Origin: Linanthus parryae
Lineage: Eukaryota; Streptophyta; Magnoliopsida; Ericales; Polemoniaceae
DNA length: 64,000 nt
Assembly (NCBI GenBank): GCA_023055425.1
Contig: JALGPY010000014.1
Location: forward strand, 13,848,501 to 13,912,500
Direction: 5' to 3'
Positions 23,960 to 36,913 of the stretch are shown in pieces. Each line of letters begins with the position of its first letter. The stretch's first letter is position 1. The notes beneath the pieces were generated by a model. The model had not been told where the DNA came from, did not search any database, and worked only from the letters and a program-made list of their open reading frames with translations. Position numbers and translations under genes: made by a program.

Positions 23960-26133
23960 TCAACTTAATGTTTCGTGTGCTCCAAAAAAAATTGGCTAAG
24001 AACAAAATGAAAGTAGCTCTCGAAACAGCTTGTTGTGGAAGCTACCCACTCATCATAGCTAGCTTCCTGCAAAGAGCTGGTTGTGGAATCTACCCACTCA
24101 TCCAACATGTCAATCAAGTTATTCAAATGAAAGTACTCATCCCCTTCATCGCCCTTGGTTCTAGCTTCCCATCGTACACATGATAATAAGTAACGCAACC
24201 AAAAACCTTCAGATCCAAGTAGTCTGCTGCTTTTCCGGACCAAATTTCAATAGGAATCTTGCATCCTATACCTGTGTGCGGGCTCCGATTTACGAGATGA
24301 CATGCCATGGAGACTGCCTCTCGCAAGAAACCCCTAGAAAGACCTGCATTCGAAAGCATACACCTTGCTTTCGCTAAATGTGTCTGATTCATTCTTTCGC
24401 TACACCATTCTGCAGTGGTGTGTGTCGAACGCTGTGATGGCGCGCAATTCCTTGAGCCTTGCAGAATCAATCAAACTCTGATGAACAAAACTCCAAGCCG
24501 TTGTCCGTGCGCAGCCTCTCCGTCTTTTTTTCCACCGGATTCCCTACTAAGGTCTTCTACTCCTTGAATTTTTTGAAGGTTTCATCCTTGTGCTTCATCA
24601 CGAATATCCAAGTCATCCTTCAATAGTCGTCTATGATGCTCAAAAAAGTAATTGTACCCGCCAATCGCCTCAACTCGGGATGGACTCCAGGGTTCCGAAT
24701 TCATATAATCAAGAGTACCTTCGTTCTATGAACCGCCTTAGGAAACTTGCTTCGCTGTAGCTTCCCATACACTTAGTGCTCACAAAACCGTTGGCTCTTG
24801 GGCGCATGCCCAGTGAGATAGCCTTTCTTGTGAAGTTCCTGCATTTCAAGTTCACTCACATGACCGAGCCACATATGCCACAACTTGGTTTGATCAGCTT
24901 TGTTTAATCTCGGGTGAGACAACTCTAGCAGAACATGTGATCGTCGAACCTTGTAACATGTACAAATTCACACTCTTGACTCTCTTGAGAATCACCTTAG
25001 AACCCTTGCAGACTTGTAGATCTCCACCTTCACCTTTGAAAGAGTATCCCTTGTTGTGAAGTAGACTCAAGGAGATCAAATTGTTCTTAATAAGTGGTAC
25101 ATGCCTGACTTGCTATATAGTACATAACTTCCCTTCATTTGTCTTCAATCTAAATGAGTCTCTCTCAATCACCTTACAGACGGCTCCGTTTGCCATGTAG
25201 ACAAATCCTCCATCCGTTTAGTTGTACGTCGAGAATAGCTCCATGTTATAGCAAATATGATAGGAAGCCCCGGAATCAAGGACCCACACATCATGCGTAT
25301 ACGTGACAACATCCGCCAATAGAATGTAATCGTCGTTAGAAGAATTACCTTGTTCGGCTACGACTTTGGATCCATTCTACCCTTGTTGATCTCGTTTCGG
25401 ACAATCTCTCTTCCAGTGCCCATTTTACTTGCACAAAGCACAAACATCCTTGGGAAACTTAGAACCAGAAAGCTGCTTTTCTTGTTCTTCTTACCCTTCT
25501 TGCTTCTCCCGTCGCCATCAAGCCGGAACCATGGTCCTCTATACCTGTGCCTACGCCCTTGTGGCGCAATTCCATAGCATGGAGCGCCGATCTCTAGGGT
25601 TAAGTTGTCCTTATTCACAATAAATAACTGCACGAAGTTCTCGTATGATGGAGGTAACGAGACCAACAACAAGGGTGTGACCTTCTCATGAATATGACGT
25701 AAATTAAGAAAAATTGTGTTCAATTGATCAAGGTGATCCTTGAGAACCATACCTTCGAGAATCCGCAGGGTGAATTTTCCTTGATTTACCATTAACTTGC
25801 TGGTGAGTGAATTCGTCATGTAGAGACTCTCCAAATTGAGCAAAAGAGCCGCAGCCTTCTTCTGATCTGCGACCTCAGTGACCACGCCATCCAATAAGCA
25901 CAACATGATGTTTGAGTGTGCTTTCTCCTCCATGAACGTATACTCCGATCATGTAGCATTCATTCCTCCTTTGTCTGCAGTCAAAGGCGCCCATATGTCT
26001 TGCGATTTGAAGAGCCTCCATCTTTATCTTCCACAGACTGGAGCTATTCCCGCCTTTGAACCTGTTGATCTTCAACATCGATCCGGACATTGTTCTTGGT
26101 GGAGGGGTCATAACCTAAGCTCTGATACCGGTT
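23960..26133 (-). mobile_element. 5' half of a Ty1/copia element, broken
   Basis: On the minus strand from the LTR at 26134: primer binding site GGTATCAGAGC (26129-26119) and gag (26111-25358 in two overlapping frames, with LYMTNSLTSKLMV and LPPSYENFV-type UBN2 gag motifs). Next come a zinc-knuckle region near 25390-25450, a protease with WVLDSGASYH near 25230-25300, and a pre-integrase HMWLGHVSELEMQ near 24850. An integrase C-terminal part follows (24470-24123: AEWCSERMN, HLVNRSPHTGIG, IWSGKAADY, KVFGC). Numerous stops and frameshifts. RT, RNase H and the other LTR are missing left of about 23960. Confidence 0.8.
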
Positions 26134-26572
26134 TGTTATGTTACTCTCCGATTACTCGTGCCTCACGAACAATTAAAAACGATGAAACACACATTTTGCG
26201 TGGTTCACTAGCAAAAAATATTTTAACTACGTCCATGGGCAAGAAGATCATTTCTTCAACTCGAGAGAACGTTTTGCAATGCTTACAAATGACTATAGGA
26301 CCCCAAAGGATCCTTTTGTACATCTCCCCCCCCCCCACACACAAAACCTTTCTAGGCTATAAGGCAATGTTTCCATCCTTAGTTTCCGTCTCCAGGATGT
26401 CTTCCTACGAACACTTCGGGTCTTCGTATGAAGACTGTAGACTGCAAGTTGTCCTTATCTTTGTGGGAAGACTGTTCGTGTGAAGACACTCCTCTTCGTG
26501 CGAACAAGTTCTGGGAGCTCACTTCTTCCTTTCTCCTTTGAATATATTCAACCTTCGAGGCATATTCCAACA
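26134..26572 (-). repeat. LTR of the broken copia element
   Basis: Begins TGTTATG next to a primer binding site and ends ...TTCCAACA, which fits TG...CA ends with TGTT/AACA inverted termini. On its right it abuts DC1-coding sequence directly. The outer boundary is inferred from where DC1 homology begins. Confidence 0.6.
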
Positions 26573-26783
26573 ACACCAAATGCACCCAGGTTGCATCCTC
26601 CACATGTACAAAGTTATACAATCTCCCTCACCCCTAAAAAGGAGATGTGGTGTTTGCAATGTCGAATGCGATGGCTTTGTCTATTATTGCTCTTCATGCA
26701 AATTTTCCTTAGATATGGTATGTGCTCTCAAGGCTATCAAGTACTGCGATAAAGACTTCCACCAAAACACCCTTTGGTCCTTT
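26573..26783 (+). pseudogene. DC1 protein gene, upstream fragment
   Basis: Plus-strand frame reading MHPGC, RRCGVCNVECDGFVYYCSSCKF, LDMVCALKAIK and KDFHQNTLW. It is closely related to the matching stretch of the DC1 protein encoded at 11174-13105 (CGICRVECNGFAFYCSSCNF). It is cut at 26783 by the copia element whose target duplication is CCTTT (26779-26783), and its 5' end is lost at the other copia LTR. It continues at 35210-35890. Confidence 0.8.
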
Positions 26784-28205
26784 TGTAGGGTTTTGATTCA
26801 TAGATGCGCAACGGAAACAAAATAAACTATGCAAAACCTTCCAAGGATAAAAAGTCAAGAGACATAACGATGGTAAAAGGAAGAAATCAATAACACATCT
26901 TAGGGTTCTCCTTTGATGACTTCAAACGCGAATTGTGTCACGTTCTCTATAGTTGATCCACGCCTAGAGTTGATCCTAGAATCTTTTAATCCTTGGTGCT
27001 AGCCCGGAAAGAGGAAAAGGAAGAAGAATCACGCAAAACGAGACCGAAACAAGGAGGTTTCGGCCTCCTTGTGGGCCGACGGGGACGGGCGGCGAGCAAG
27101 GGGGGCGGCGACTCCGTTTGCTTGGTTGCTCTCTCCTTTTGTTCTCTCCCACTCAATTTATGATCAATAATGACATAAGTGTGGGAAGGAAGGAAGGAGT
27201 GTCATTTATATAGTCCAACAAATCCTTGCCAACTACCTAAAGGACTTATTCTAGTCCTACTAGAATTCAATTTAGTCCATTCCTTGCAAATTAGTCCCTA
27301 CTAAGTTTGCAAGGTGTTGCAAAGTGATCATTCTAATTAATTAATCAAATTAATTAATTTCCAAATCTAGTTCAACTCTATATAGCGTGTGACCCCATAG
27401 GTTCTATCTAGTTGGTAGCAACAATTTGCTAATATGGATCGGTTTCTAGCAAAACATCCATTCTAACCAACTAATAGAATAGTCATCTTGACAACCTTGT
27501 ACAAGTAATTGTCTCATCCCTTTGTTTCTATATCCGGATTGGACACAAGAAATACAAGTCACACTCGTATATCCAATCCACAGTTTCTCGATCCATGGAA
27601 ATAGCCTTATTCGTGCAAATAACATCAATATCCCATATTGATTTATTTGAGTCTGGCCAGACATTCTATAAGAACAATCCCTCGAGTGGCCTAGGATATT
27701 TGCTCCTGTTATGTGGGAGGGAAAAATTCTATATACGTCCACTACGATCTCTAAGCTTGCTTCTTATTGTATCCAGTACACGCCTTTATAACTACCCAGA
27801 TACGGTGTAGCGTTTAACGCTACCAAAATCACAATAATCCACAACTAGAATATCTAGCGACTTCAAGTCTAAGGATGACAATACCATTGCACCACGAGAA
27901 GCGCATGTGACTCAACATAACGTGTATGTAGCCTTCTCGGAGTTGGGTCAATCCAGTGCGCCATTACCCTTAATGCACACCTATGTGTTGGATCATGATA
28001 TCTCCATATCAATCCAATTCCATACTAGTCTATAGATGATTGTCCCATTAATCATTATACTGGACTAGGGATATTTAAGATAAACAACACAATTGTAAAT
28101 CTAAGGGCTTCATTATATTAAATATCCAATAAATAATAAATGAATTTTCTAGCCACAAATAAATTCATACTAAACTAGATTGCCTCTAGGGCATCTATTC
28201 CAACA
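26784..28205 (-). repeat. Left LTR (3' LTR) of the full-length copia element
   Basis: 1422 bp, TG...CA ended, direct repeat of 33792-35209. On the minus strand it starts TGTTGGAATAGATGCCCTAG, resembling Angela/Tork-type copia LTRs. A polypurine tract (AAGTGGGAGAC, minus) abuts its inner edge at 28206. Confidence 0.92.
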
Positions 28206-28219
28206 GTCTCCCACTTGCA

Positions 28220-29936
28220 CTAGAGCCAATCTGGCGCATCTCGTATGCCCATACTCCTAGTGTGCCCTTCATGCTTCCACTGCGTAAGCGGCTTTGTAAG
28301 CGGGTCTGACAGATTCTCATCTGTAGGAATCTTGCATATCCGAACGTCTCCTCTATCGATAATATCTCGAATCAGATGGAACTTCCTGAGCACGTGCTTG
28401 GATTTCTGGTGTGACCTGGGTTCCTTCGATTGCGCGATCGCCCCAGTGTTGTCACAGTACAACTCAACTGGATCCGCAATGCTAGGAACCACACCAAGTT
28501 CATAAAAAAACTTTCTGATCCAAACAGCTTCCTTTGCTGCGCCATTTGCAGCAATGTAGTCAGCCTCTGTTGTAGAATCAGCCACCGTCTCTTGCTTGGA
28601 ACTCTTCGAGCTCACCGCTGCTCCATTCAGGCAAAACACATATCTCGACTGTGATCTAAAGTCATCTCTGTCGGTTTGGAAGCTTGCATCAATGTAACCC
28701 CTTACACGCAACTCTTCCTCACCGCCAAATATCAAGAAGGCATCCTTAGTTCTTCTCAAGTACTTTAGGATATTCTTGACTGCAATCCAGTGACTCTCAC
28801 CCGAATTAGATTGGTATCTGCTTGTCATACTCAAGGCATATGACACATCTGGTCGAGTACATAACATGGCGTACATGATAGATCCTATGGCCGAAGCATA
28901 GGGAATTCTACTCATGCGTTCCCTCTCAATCTCATTGGAAGGACAACCACTCTTCGAAAGAGTGATTCCATGTGACATGGGCAAGAATCCCTTCTTGGAA
29001 TCTTGCATGTTGAACCGCTTCAACACCTTGTCAATATATGTACTTTGACTTAGGCCTAGCAGTCTCTTAGATCTATCTCTATACCGAGTATATAGGCTGC
29101 TTCCCCTAAGTCCTTCATTGAGAAACACTTCCCTAGCCAATCTTTAACAGATTGTAGCATGGGAACGTCGTTTCCAAGAGCAGTATGTCATCTACATACA
29201 AGAACATAAAAGCTACAGAGCTCCCACTAACCTTCTTGTAGACACAAGACTCATCTTCGTTCCTGATGGAGCCAAACTCTTTGACTACTTCATCAAAACG
29301 TCGATTCCAACTCCTAGAAGGTTGCTTCAATCCATAAATAGATCGTTGCAGCTTATAGACTTTGTTGGCATGCTTTGGATCTTCAAAACCCTCCGACTTT
29401 ATCATATACACGTCCTTAAGGAGATTCCCATAAAGGAATGCTGTTTTGACATCCATCTGCCAAATCTCATAGTCATGATATGCTACCATCGCAAGTAGGA
29501 TTCGGATGGATTTGGTCATAGCGACTGGTGAAAAGGTTTCATCATAGTCAATACCATGAATCTACCTGAATACTTTAGCCACCAATCGGCCTTTATAGGT
29601 AATCACATTACCATCCATGTCGATCTTCTTCTTGAAGACCCACTTGCACCCTATGGAACGCGCCCCTTCGGGTGGTTCCACCAAAGTCCATACTTTGTTG
29701 GTATACATGGATTTCATCTCGGATCTCATGGCTTCTAGCCACTTATGAGAGTCTGGGCCCTTCATGGCCTCTTCATAGGTAGTAGGCTCATCGTCTATGA
29801 GAATCGTGTCACCGGAATCGGTCACGAGAAGTCCATACCTCTCGGGTTCCTGGCGCACTCTACTAGATCTACGAAACTCTTGTGTTACCTGAACAGGCTG
29901 CTCCACAACTGTTTGTGGTTCCTGTTCATGTTCCAT
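28220..29936 (-). pseudogene. Copia reverse transcriptase and RNase H
   Basis: Three overlapping minus frames: 29936-29562, 29519-29133 and 29140-28220. They read in order YEEAMKGPDSHKWLEAM and GCKWVFKKKID (RT start), MDVKTAFLYGNL, YGLKQPSRSWN, FLYVDDILL (catalytic DD), then SRIPYASAIGSIMYAMLCTRPD, the RNase H segment GYIDASFQTDRDD...SSKQETVADSTTEADYIA and the C-terminal HIRDIIDRGDVRI-like part. A stop near 29560 and a frameshift near 29135-29150 break a single pol frame. These enzymes copy the element RNA into DNA. Confidence 0.9.
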
Positions 29937-30156
29937 AATCGGTTCAGTGATTTGTGGTTCTTGAACTCTTCAAGTTCTACAGTCCTCCCACTTGCTTCTT
30001 TAGAGACAAACTCTCTTTCTAGAAACACGCCAGTCCGAGCAACAAACACTTTGTTCTCGGTTGGATTGTACAAGTAGTAACCCTTAGTTTCCTTAGGGTA
30101 CCCCACAAATTTACACTTATCTGATTTCGGCCCTAGCTTGTCTGATTGTAAACGTT

Positions 30157-30747
30157 TTACATAGACATCGCAGCCCTAATCCTCATGAACGACAGTGTGG
30201 GACGCCTCCCACTCCACATCTCATATGGTGTCTTCATGACTGATTTAGATGGAACACGGTTAATGGTGAAAGCTGCACTTAATAGAGTGTGGCCCCAAAA
30301 TGATAATGGAAGATCGGTTTGACACATCATAGATCGAACCATATCCAATAAGGTTCAATTCCTCCTCTCAGACACGCCATTCCATTGTGGCGTTCCGGGT
30401 GGAGTGAGTTGGGACACGATCCCACACTCTCTAAGATAGTCGTTAAACTCTTGGCTCAAGTATTCTCCTCCACGATCGGATCGTAGAGCCTTGATACTTT
30501 TGCGAAGTTGCTTCTCTACTTCATTCTTGAATTCTTTGAACACTTCAAAGGATTCGGATTTTGCCTTCATGAGGTACACAAATCCATATCTACTGTAGTC
30601 ATCAGTAAATGTAATGAAGTAGACATAACCACCCCTGGCAGGCGTGGAAAATGGCCCACACACATCAGTATGTATGAGCGCCAATTGCTCACTAGTTCTC
30701 TCACCTTTCTTATTGAAAAGGGACTTCGTCATTTTCCCAATAAACAA
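30157..30747 (-). pseudogene. Copia integrase
   Basis: Minus frames 30747-30355 and 30348-30157 contain the core LIHTDVCGPFSTPARGGYVYF, FTDDYSRYGF, LRSDRGGEYLS..F, GIVSQLTPPGTPQWNGVSERRN and then MVRSMM, LPLSFWGHTLLSAAF, ETPYE-type MWSGRRPT. The D-D-E triad residues are visible. A stop between the two frames and a further break at about 30106-29885 (GYPKETKGYYLYNP...) interrupt it. It inserts element DNA into the genome. Confidence 0.88.
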
Positions 30748-30854
30748 GCCTCACATGTCTCATATGATTCAAAATCAAATGAGTCTAGTAGTCCATCCTT
30801 ATGGAGTCTAGATACACGTATCTCGTTTATGTGGCCTAAACGACAGTGCCATAA

Positions 30855-31412
30855 CTAAGCAGGATTTAAATCATTTATTTTAATCCTCTTGGTATTAATG
30901 TTGTAGACAGGATTGCTTAGATCAAGGACATACTGTCCATTAAATAATTGCGCACTAAAATAGTGAATATTATTCAAATAAAAGGAACAACAATTGTTCT
31001 TTATTGAAATAATAAAACCATCCTTGTCCAAACAAGGAATAGAAAAAATGTTTCTGCTCATAGCAGGCACAAAATAGCAATTATTTAATTCTAAAACTAA
31101 TCCTGAAGGCAGAGATAGCTCGCACACGCCCACGGCTAACGCGACAACTTTTGCTCCATTCCCAACGCGCAGATCTATCTCCCCTTTAGCCAATTTTCTA
31201 CTTCTCTTTAGATCCTGCACATTTCGAAAAATGTGAGATCCACATCCAGTATCTAATACCCATGATGTAGAGACAGTTAAATTGACATCTACAACAAAAA
31301 TACCTGGTGGTGGTGGAATCACTATTCCAAGCCTCTTGTCCTCCAGATATTTTGGGCAGTTCCTCCTCCAGTGTCCAGACTGACTGCAGTAGTGACACTC
31401 ACCTTTAGTCAC
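30855..31412 (-). pseudogene. Copia zinc knuckle and aspartic protease
   Basis: The 185-codon minus frame starts with a CCHC knuckle CHYCSQSGHWRRNC, then VVDVNLTVSTSWVLDTGCGSHI. The protease catalytic motif D-S/T-G is seen as DTG. It ends with the pre-integrase SRNIFSIPCLDKDGF region. It is separated from gag by a stop near 31490, so the gag-pol frame is no longer continuous. Confidence 0.85.
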
Positions 31413-31490
31413 ACCTTTGGCAATGCCACCAACAGGCTTAAGGGCAGGTTCCTTGGGCTTGGCAACTAACTTGCCTTTGCCCTTGGAGGA

Positions 31491-32060
31491 TTATGCAAAC
31501 CTTTTGCCCTTTCCTTTCTGAACCATCATAATGGCCTTGCCCTTACCCTTTTTGATGCTCTGTTCAGCTGTCCTCAACATATTGAATAAATCTGGCAGTG
31601 GTTTTACGATCTCGTTCATGTTATAGTTCATGATGAACTGTCCATAACTCTCGGGCAACGATTGCAACACGAGATCGGTTGCCAACTCTTGGCCGACCGG
31701 GAACCCTAGTCGAGCGAGATTCTCCAAGTACCCGATCATACGGAGTACATGGGGTCCCACCGGGTTCCCTTCTGCCAGATGACACTTGAACAGTGCCTTA
31801 GAAACCTCATACCTCTCAACCCTTGCCTGCTCTTGGAAGAGCTGCTTCAGATGCTCGATCATATAGACAGCATTCATGTTTTGATGTTGCTTTTGAAGCT
31901 CAGAAGTCATGGTGCACAGCATAAGGCAGGCCGCATCATTAGCGTCATCAACACGCTTTTGATACGCCTTTAGGGCTGCAGGTGTTTGGTTCTCTGGACC
32001 TGCTGGAACATGCTCCTCTATTGCGCACAGTTTCTTCTCTTGCTTGAGAACGATTCTCAA
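31491..32060 (-). pseudogene. Copia gag
   Basis: 189-codon minus frame with retrotransposon gag (UBN2-type) features: VDDANDAACLMLCTM, L.QLFQEQARVERYEVSKALFKC, EGNPVGPHVLRMIGYLENL, LVLQSLPESYGQFIMNYNMN, ending in a Lys-rich KGKGKAIMMVQKGKGKRF. The initial part of gag upstream of 32060 is in another frame. It forms the virus-like particle. Confidence 0.85.
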
Positions 32061-33791
32061 GTTTCTATACCAATCAAGGAAGTTGGTTCCAGAGAGCTTG
32101 TCCTTCTCAAGGACAGATCATAGGGAATGTTGTGAACTCGATGAGTTGTTTGCCATTTGGAATTCTACAAAAGGAAAATACGCAAGTTTTAGTATTTGTG
32201 AATTTTGACTATATTCAATAATGGCTAGTTTATCAAATATAGCTCCCACTATTTTTCTACGGATTAATAACCCTCAAGATATTAATACGGAAAATATCCT
32301 TATATTTTCTAGTGGGCCAAGATCCATGTTTCATCTCCTTATGAGCTTGCTTTGGCAAGTCACCCATAATTTGACCAATTTAGGTAGGAACAATTTCCAA
32401 TTGCATCCTTATGCAACTCTTGGTTCAATTGGGCAAATAACTCCTAATTTATCCATCCTAATGGATAATCCCAATTGATTGCCTCTAGATTTCTTAATCA
32501 CATTAATAGCCTAGTTGTGCTCAACCTCTTATTTAAACAATTGCACATTATTAGCTTGTGTCATCGCATTCCATCATTATGAACCAAGTCGCCATGCTTT
32601 GGCACGCACGAACTTGATAAATCATGATGATAATGAGTGTTTAAATAACCATAAGGAAATAACACAATATTTGAATTTTGAGGGATTTTAAATTCAATTT
32701 TAATTGTTTTGTTGATTAATATCAACTAATTTATCTATTTGAGTTTGGGCACAACTCCAAATAATAGATCCGGGTTGTCTAATTATCTTATTATCCTAAT
32801 TGCATGCATCAATCATACACCAACCACAAAATAATAAGACAATAAAGTAAACAACCACAAAACATAAATAAAACGTGATGTGGATATGGCCTTTTCTAGA
32901 CTAAGATAATTCCAAGCCAATGGAATTATCTATGAACCCTAAAAGCAAACACATCTCCATGCGTCTTCATCTTTTGGTCCATACTTCATAGTCATGTGGA
33001 ATGCTCCATGCTCCATCTTTTGTGGCTCCTTTTGGCTTTGGACTTCTTTTCTTCAATCTTGGCTAACAATCTACTTTATCTAGCACTAGCTAACAACTAT
33101 ACTAAAAATAAATCTCACAAGTTGAGAAAAAAAATGGCTCGCAGGCCATAAAACCCTAATTAATTATTACAATTAATTGATCAGCTCGCAGGCCGTAAAC
33201 CAAATCACAAAAATTAAACATCCACAACAAACCACATCCTAAGGCTATATCCAATCATCATGCGAATTGCACATAAACAATTAAAATCCAATTTTAGCGC
33301 GCTTGGTCAATTTAAATTGATTTTAGGATATTCTAGGGTTAAAACGGTCCATGGGGCCCAACAATCTAATTGCCCGGGCCCAAAATGAGAACCGTAAGGG
33401 CCTAGGGCCGGCCGGCCCCTAGGTCGAGCCTTGCTTGGGCGGCAAGCAAGGAGGGGCGGTCCCCTAGGGGGGCCAAACCTCCTTTGGGAGTTGTTTCCAA
33501 AACAACTCCCTTGCTTGGTGCCCAAGTTTGGTTGTTTCCTTGTTTGGGAAGAACTCCTTCTTCCCCAAGGATGCCCAAACCCTAGATCTAAGATCCTAAA
33601 ATTTCTCAAACTCACTAATTCATGCATCCAATGCAAAAACTAGGTCTTGTTATGATAGATTATTGACAAATTGCATCACATGCTTGATTTGTCTTGTTTT
33701 ACGCGATAAACAACAATTTTAAGGTGTAAAACTATCAAAACGTAACACATAAACCACGTTTATGCTCTACGACCGGTGGCTCTGATACCAC
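32061..33791 (-). mobile_element. Copia leader with primer binding site
   Basis: 1.7 kb between gag and the right LTR. GCTCTGATACCA at 33779-33790 (minus: TGGTATCAGAGC) is the tRNA-iMet primer binding site, 1 nt from the LTR. 33300-33600 is GC-rich leader sequence. No gene seen. Confidence 0.75.
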
Positions 33792-35209
33792 TGTAGGGTT
33801 TTGATTCATGGTTGCGCAACGGAAACAAAATAAACCATGCGAAACCCTCCAAGGATCACAAGTCAAGAGACATAACGATGGTAAAGGAAGAAATCAATAA
33901 CACACCTTAGGGTTCTCCTTTGATGACTTCAAACGCGAATTGTGTCACGTTCTCTATACTTGAACAACGCCTAGAGTTGATTTATAGATCTTCTAATCCT
34001 TGGTGCTAGCCCGGAAAGAGGAAGAGGAAGAAGAATCACGCAAAACGAGACCGAAACAAGGAGGTTTCGGCCTCCTTGTGGGCCGACGGGGACGGGCGGC
34101 AAGCAAGGGGGCGGCGGCTCCTTTTGCTTGGTTGCTCTCTCCTTTTGTTCTCTCCCACTCAAGTTATGATCAATAATGACATATGTGTAGGAAGGAAGGA
34201 AGAAGGAAGGAAGGAGTGTCCTTTATATAGTCCAACAAATCCTTGCCAACTACCTAGAGGACTTATTCTAGTCCTACTACAATTCAACTTAGTCCCTTCC
34301 TTGCAAATTAGTCCCTACTAAGTTTGCAAGGTGTTGCAAAGTGATCATTCTAATTAATTAATCCAATTAATTAATTCCCAAATCTAGTTCAAATCTATAT
34401 AGCGTTTGACCCCATAGGTTCTATCTAGTTGGTAGCAACAATTTGCTAACATGGAGCGGTTTCTAGCAAAACATCCATTCTAGCCAACTAATAGAATAGT
34501 CATCTTGACAACCTTGTACAAGTAATTGTCTCATCTCTTTGTCTCTATATCCGGATTGGACACGAGAAATACAAGTCACACTCGTATATCCTATCCACAG
34601 TTTCTCGATCCATGGGAATAGGCTTATTCGTGCAAATAACACCAATATCCCATATTGATTTATTTGATTCAAGCCAGACATTCTATAAGCACTATCCCTC
34701 GAGTGGCCTAGGATATTTGCTTCCGTATGTGGGAGGGACAAATTCTATCTACGTACACTACGATCTCTAAGCTTGATTCTTATTGTATCCAGTACAACTA
34801 CCCAGTTACAGTGTAGCGTTTAACGCTACCAAAATCACAATAATCCACAACTAGAATATCTAGCGACTTCAAGTCTAAGGATGACAACCCTTGCACCACG
34901 AGAAGCGCTTGTGACTCAACATAACGTGTATGTAGCCTTCTCGGAGATGGGTCAATCCAGTGCGCCATTATCCTTAATGCACACCTATGTGGTTGATCAT
35001 GATATCTCCATATCAATCCAACCCCATACTAGTCTATAGATGATCGTCCCATTAATCATTATACTGGACTAGGGATATTTAAGATAAACAACACAATTGT
35101 AAATCTAAGGAATTCATTATATTAAATATCGAATAAATAATAAATAAATTTTCTAGCCACAAATAAATTCATACTAAACTAGATTGCCTCTAGGGCATCT
35201 ATTCCAACA
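33792..35209 (-). repeat. Right LTR (5' LTR) of the full-length copia element
   Basis: 1418 bp direct repeat of 26784-28205 with scattered substitutions, including a small GGAAGGAA-type expansion near 34200. CCTTT at 35210-35214 repeats CCTTT at 26779-26783, so the whole 8.4-kb element is intact as inserted. Confidence 0.92.
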
Positions 35210-35890
35210 CCTTTCCCACGCAAAGCAACCTTCAAATGCCATGCTTGGGATAAAGATCATGAAGGAATCTCTTGCCAATGCAACACATGCCATTTTTGGG
35301 TCTACGAGAGCTACAGTTTATTAGCACCCGTGAAAGAGGCATCCTATCAAGACCATGAGCACGTCAATCACCTCATCTATTCTATATAGGATAAGTTTTC
35401 GAGAGTCGCATTTTACTGTCAAATTTGCGCAAAAGAAATGAAACACCATAACTTGGCTTACTATTTCTACAGATAAAGATATTTCACTCATACCTATGAT
35501 TGCACCGATCGGAACATGTCTTTATCTCTAACCTTCTTTACCTATTAGTGTATCTTCTTGTCGTGCTGCATTATTTGTCGCACACAAGAGACACGTGGTC
35601 ATGGGTTTGCTTTTCCATGCACGGGGCACAAGTTTATGGTTCATCTAACATGCACTTTTAAGGATGAAGTTGTAGTATCACTATAGCCTTTTGAAGATGA
35701 AGAAGTACAATAGAGTGATGAAGATCTTTCGAAAGACAATCTGAAGTGGAGAGTGACAGTGATCTTGCTGAGGATGAAGTTGAAGTGGAGAGTTCATCAT
35801 CTTTCATCAATTTCATATCCAATCATCTTGAAGAGTTCTCAATTTCCATGAGATATTTGTCTGAATACTTCAAGGTGAGTTTTTTATCCC
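35210..35890 (+). pseudogene. DC1 protein gene, downstream fragment
   Basis: Resumes exactly after the copia target duplication with ATFKCHAWDKDHEGISCQCNTCHFWVYE, which matches CHACDRDSEGISYQCTKCQFWVHE in the DC1 gene at 11174-13105. It then passes the equivalent of VAFYCQICAKEMKHHNLAYYF and GHGFAFPC, and an acidic tail (SDSDLAEDEVEVESSSS, 35746 on). Several stops (near 35388, 35475 and 35550) show it was inactive for some time. The GT at about 35875 may be an old splice donor. Confidence 0.8.
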
Positions 35891-36553
35891 TTATTGTTTC
35901 AAATATGTTTCAGATAGTGTGTTATGTGATCTTAAATAATGCGACTAAAAGAGATGTGTCCAAGCATATTTATACAAATGATATATTTTAGTGAATCAGT
36001 TGGTTGATACAAATGGTAAGACCTCATCTCGAGCTGTTTGGCTCGCGCTTGAGGAGGGTATACGTCTCTGACTAAATCACAACTGGAATCGAACTTACAA
36101 ACTTTGGGGAAATGTTCTGATTCTGTAGATCTCTACATGCAAAAGTTAAAATCGATTCTTGACAAACTTGCTATGTCTATGGTGCTTATTGATGATGATC
36201 GACATGCTCTTATATGCCCTAAATGGCCTCCTAGTGAATATAATGCCTTCCTTACTTTTATTCGTGGTAGATCTGATCCAATTAGTTTTGAGGAATTACA
36301 TGTTTTGATGAAAGTTGAAGAACAAATGTATGAAAGTCAATCTACTGAATTAACTGTTTCTACTGTTATGAATGCTTCTGTTGCATACTCTGCCTCTTAA
36401 TTCCTACCGAGGGTATGGTCGTGGTCGAGAACGAGGTGTTCTCGGTCCAGGACCATCAACCAATTGTGGCGGCTATGGCCGAACCGGCTGGGGTTATGGT
36501 CGATCCAATGGATCTGGCCATATGCACCCTGGACCCAGCATTCTAAACAACTA
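35891..36553 (+). pseudogene. Copia gag relic
   Basis: 36104-36400 reads SVDLYMQKLKSILDKLAMSM, CPKWPPSEYNAFLTFIRGRSDPISFEELHVLM, which is the UBN2 gag signature of copia elements. The next frame (36372-36540) is Gly/Arg-rich (GYGRGRERG, GGYGRTGWGYGRSNG), as in the gag tail before the zinc knuckle. No LTR or pol remains. Confidence 0.7.
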
Positions 36554-36842
36554 CTACCTCTATCTTGCCAGCTTCTTCCTACTTTGACTTTTTCATCCGT
36601 AACCATGTAACTTTGACTCAGTAATTTGTTTAGCAAAACGATACAAGAATTTGGTAATCTTTTCATGGTGTTGTAGAGAAATGCAAAAAAAAAAAAATGC
36701 ATCGTTTTGCTAATCAATACTCTAGAACACTATGAAAAGGTTATCAAATTATTGCATCGTTTAGCTAATCAAATCACCGGCCAAACTGCATAGTTACGAG
36801 TGAAAATGTCAAAGTAGGAAGAAGTTGGTAAAACGGAAGTAG
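36554..36842. mobile_element. Stowaway-like MITE, 289 bp
   Basis: Inverted termini CTACCTCTATCTTGCCAGCT and, from the right on the minus strand, CTACTTCCGTTTTACCAACT, continuing with CTTCTTCCTACTTTGAC for about 60 bp, flanked by TA on both sides. The CTCC(A)TCCG-type terminus is that of Tc1/mariner-derived Stowaway MITEs. Confidence 0.65.
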
Positions 36843-36913
36843 TATGTGTCTGTTTCCTCCTTTTCTGTATCCATCATTAATTTTGGTTGTATGCACAAGT
36901 TCAAAGGGAGACT

